NCBI GenBank assembly: GCA_945931475.1
Contig: CAMEPD010000013.1
Coordinates: forward strand, 1 to 41,430
Length of the DNA stretch: 41,430 nucleotides
DNA from: an uncultured Muribaculaceae bacterium
Lineage (GTDB): Bacteria > Bacteroidota > Bacteroidia > Bacteroidales > Muribaculaceae
Direction: 5' to 3'
The notes under the pieces were generated by a model. It worked only from the letters and a program-made list of their open reading frames with translations, was not told the origin of the DNA and searched no databases. Each line of letters opens with the position of its first letter. Position 1 is the stretch's first letter. A program made the translations under genes and the position numbers. Below are positions 39,613 through 41,430 of this stretch, piece by piece.

Positions 39613-40899
39613 CTATCTTACCGATTTGGGGTCGCCCCAGCGGGAGCGCTGCAGCTCGGCGGCACGTGCCTCGGCCGGATTGGCGCAGGGGTTCCAGAAT
39701 CGGGCATCCTGAATCTTGTCGGGGAGAAACTGCTGACGCACGAAGTTGCCGGGATAATCGTGGGCGTACTTATAGTCGGCGCCGTAGCCGAGATTCTTCA
39801 TCAGCGAGGTGGGAGCGTTGCGGATATGCAGCGGCACCGGCAGGTCGCCCGAACGGCGCACCTCGGCAAGGGCACTGTCGATGGCCATATACGCCGAATT
39901 GCTCTTGGGCGACGTGGCCAGGTACACGGTGCATTCGGCCAACGGAATGCGCCCCTCGGGCATACCGATTTTGGTAATAATGTCGAAAGTGGCGTTGGCC
40001 AGCAGCAGCGCGTTGGGGTTGGCCAGACCGATATCCTCGGCAGCGAGGATAGCAAGGCGGCGGGCGATGAACACGGGGTCTTCTCCGCCGGCAATCATGC
40101 GCGCCAGCCAATATATTGCCGCATCGGGGTCGGAGCCGCGGATACTCTTGATGAACGCCGAGATGATGTCGTAGTGCATCTCGCCCTGTTTGTCGTAGGC
40201 CGCCGGATTCTCCTGCAGCCGGTCGATGACAGCCTTGTCGCTGATAACCATCGGGCTGCCATGAGGGGTCGACTGCTCAATCAGGTCGAGGATATTAAGC
40301 AGTTTGCGGGCGTCACCTCCCGAGAAACGGAAGAGCGCGTCGGTCTGCTCGACCTTCACATCGAGTTTCGACAGCACCTCGTCCTGCGTTATGGCGCGGT
40401 CGAGCAGCGTCTGCAGTTCCGGGGCCTCGAGCGGCCGAAGTGTGTAGACCTGTGCGCGCGACAGCAACGGACGTATCACCTCGAACGAGGGGTTCTCGGT
40501 GGTTGCGCCGATGAGGGTCACCGTACCGTTCTCCACAGCACCCAGCAGACTGTCCTGCTGCGACTTGGAGAAACGGTGTATTTCGTCAATGAACAGAATG
40601 GGACGCCCCTGCGAGAACATACTGCCGGCCTCCTGACGCGCGCGTTCGATGACCTCGCGCACATCCTTTACGCCCGACGTTACCGCCGAAAGGGTGAAGA
40701 ATTTCGATTTCGTGGTGTTGGCGATAATCTTGGCGAGGGTAGTCTTGCCCACCCCGGGAGGGCCCCAGAGGATGAACGAGCTGACGTTACCCGAGTCAAT
40801 CATGCGCCGGAGGATGCTCCCCGGGCCGACAAGATGCGTCTGTCCGATATATTCGTCGAGGCTTTTGGGCCTCATTCTTTCTGCAAGTGGTGCTAACAT
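39613..40899 (-). CDS. rarA: Replication-associated recombination ATPase RarA (MgsA)
   Basis: A 428-aa AAA+ ATPase related to clamp-loader subunits that acts at stalled replication forks. The conserved N-terminus is LAERMRPKSLDEYIGQTHLVG. Walker A is LWGPPGVGKTTLAKII, Walker B ILFIDEIHRFSKSQQD, sensor 1 IGATTENPSFEV, and the arginine-finger region RPLLSRAQVY. The C-terminal oligomerisation domain contains DVISAF-type (here YDIISAFIKSIRGSDPDAAI) and the LAILAAEDIGLANP segment. The start is ATG 40899; the frame's GTG at 40905 lies inside the predicted -7 box. The mRNA would then be nearly leaderless. Confidence 0.96.
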   Translation of the reverse strand: MLAPLAERMRPKSLDEYIGQTHLVGPGSILRRMIDSGNVSSFILWGPPGVGKTTLAKIIANTTKSKFFTLSAVTSGVKDVREVIERARQEAGSMFSQGRPILFIDEIHRFSKSQQDSLLGAVENGTVTLIGATTENPSFEVIRPLLSRAQVYTLRPLEAPELQTLLDRAITQDEVLSKLDVKVEQTDALFRFSGGDARKLLNILDLIEQSTPHGSPMVISDKAVIDRLQENPAAYDKQGEMHYDIISAFIKSIRGSDPDAAIYWLARMIAGGEDPVFIARRLAILAAEDIGLANPNALLLANATFDIITKIGMPEGRIPLAECTVYLATSPKSNSAYMAIDSALAEVRRSGDLPVPLHIRNAPTSLMKNLGYGADYKYAHDYPGNFVRQQFLPDKIQDARFWNPCANPAEARAAELQRSRWGDPKSVR

Positions 40900-40904
40900 A
40901 CACA

Positions 40905-40912
40905 CAAAGTTA
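40905..40912 (-). promoter_or_regulatory. Putative -7 box of rarA
   Basis: TAACTTTG on the minus strand ends 5 nt before the ATG at 40899. A TTG (40935-40937) lies 22 nt upstream, slightly too far. If used, the transcript would begin within a few nucleotides of the start codon. Confidence 0.55.
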
Positions 40913-41013
40913 AGAAAAACCGTCAGCAGCTGAACAAGCCGGCGTGTTAATGATATTTAATATTCGGCCGGGTATTGCCATATTCCGGCATTTTTACGTA
41001 ATTTTACGCATCG

Positions 41014-41124
41014 GTTCAGCGAAGGGATGTCGACTGAACTTTCAATGGTGACAGGTGTTTGAATAATAAGAACATCTGACAAGTAACATTTTCAACTTGA
41101 GAGCCTTCAGCGAACTACGGCTGA
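41014..41124. other. Intergenic stretch with three potential hairpins
   Basis: In the 248-bp gap between rarA and the last gene, GTTCAG/CTGAAC (41014-41039), GACAGGTGTT with AACATCTGAC (41050-41080, one mismatch, one G.U) and TCAGC/GCTGA (41107-41124) can pair on the plus strand. No ORF or promoter consensus is clear. It could be the leader of the small membrane protein gene. Confidence 0.4.
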
Positions 41125-41147
41125 GAGCCTGATAAAAAAGGATAATT

Positions 41148-41381
41148 ATGGAACGAGAAAATAACAACCGCCCCGGCGTACCTAAAACGATGCGTACCGT
41201 TTTCGGCATCTTCATGATATTGTTTTATCTCACCATCGGTGTGCTCATCCTGGTGGGCGTGCTTGATTTTTACGGCGACTGGGAGTGGCTCCGCTGGACC
41301 GCCGGCATCATCCTGGTAGTCTACGGCCTGTGGCGCGGTTACAGGCAGTTTGCCGGGCTCGATGACCCCAACCGCCAATAA
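41148..41381 (+). CDS. Small two-TM membrane protein of unknown function
   Basis: A 77-aa protein. After a polar start, residues about 18-40 (VFGIFMILFYLTIGVLILVG) and 50-65 (WTAGIILVVYGLWRGY) are two membrane helices with a short loop holding several Trp; the tail RQFAGLDDPNRQ is polar. Short proteins of this layout recur in Bacteroidales, but I cannot name a family. The ATG at 41148 follows an A-rich stretch, good for Bacteroidetes translation. Its TAA stop is the first codon of the dispersed repeat that ends the window, so any operon partner lies beyond the end. Confidence 0.75.
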   Translation: MERENNNRPGVPKTMRTVFGIFMILFYLTIGVLILVGVLDFYGDWEWLRWTAGIILVVYGLWRGYRQFAGLDDPNRQ

Positions 41382-41430
41382 GAGGCTGTTTAAAAATAAA
41401 TGTTAACGTTCCGGTGGTCGGTTTTTGAGA
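41379..41430 (+). repeat. Dispersed repeat, copy at the right end of the window
   Basis: Starts on the TAA stop of the small membrane protein gene (TAAGAGGCTGTTTAAAAATA) and continues through AACGTTCCGGTGGTCGG to the last base. It is the inverse of 23-74 with one mismatch, and its first 25 nt equal 1445-1469. Confidence 0.88.

Noticed and set aside
39586..40896. 436-aa plus-strand open frame opposite rarA
   Set aside because: Antisense shadow of rarA, starting inside the terminator region; no recognisable motif.

Overview
The window reads as a stretch of a Bacteroidales genome, most likely a Muribaculaceae (S24-7) member. This is inferred from high-GC coding DNA, Bacteroidetes-type promoters (TTTG, about 19-20 nt, TAnnTTTG), ATGA start/stop overlaps, type IX secretion tails, a FISUMP-type double-domain protein, DUF2851, PepSY-like lipoprotein and DPP IV-type S9 peptidase genes. 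No phage, integrase, transposase, CRISPR or rRNA was seen. Both ends of the window carry the same 52-bp sequence in inverted orientation (51/52 identical), so the window is probably one whole contig broken at a dispersed repeat.

Layout. 90-4692 (+): NupG-like nucleoside transporter, rsmE, kdsA and a TPR protein, separated by copies of a short repeat that begins at stop codons. 4785-5249 (+): PepSY-like lipoprotein, preceded by an 18-bp hairpin. 12919-5287 (-): a run of coiled-coil protein ending in a clamp-binding-like QMSLF tail, S9/DPP IV peptidase, 6-TM protein with a Nudix-like tail, miaA, and a secreted protein of unknown function. 21513-13102 (-): flavodiiron protein, UDG-family glycosylase, DedA protein, rpe, a receiver-like/PPDK-N protein and two Sel1 paralogues, closely spaced. 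21697-22377 (+): aquaporin, convergent with a CDF metal transporter (-). 25340-23479 (-): small protein with a T9SS-like tail plus a FISUMP-domain protein, behind a consensus promoter. 25740-29612 (+): 1290-aa modular surface protein with a T9SS tail, then a strong terminator. 29751-30467 (+): MgtC/SapB membrane protein with its own consensus promoter. 30519-30710: a nested palindromic element. 30739-36786 (+): periplasmic nDsbD-only protein, dsbD, mazG, small secreted protein, topB and a small membrane protein, mostly overlapping by ATGA. 37063-37133: tRNA-Cys with promoter and terminator. 37236-38546 (+): DUF2851. 38784-39500 (+): TetR-type regulator behind a hairpin-rich leader. 40899-39613 (-): rarA, predicted nearly leaderless. 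41148-41381 (+): small membrane protein.

Most genes are housekeeping (tRNA and rRNA modification, LPS Kdo synthesis, pentose phosphate, DNA repair and topology, envelope redox). The least explained items are the coiled-coil protein with a clamp-like tail, the receiver/PPDK-N fusion lacking the phospho-His swivel domain, the Nudix-like membrane protein, and the non-coding elements (stop-codon repeat, nested palindrome, 43-bp leader repeat, hairpin-rich leaders). I did not find a clear multi-gene defence or biosynthetic system. All domain calls are by eye from sequence motifs.
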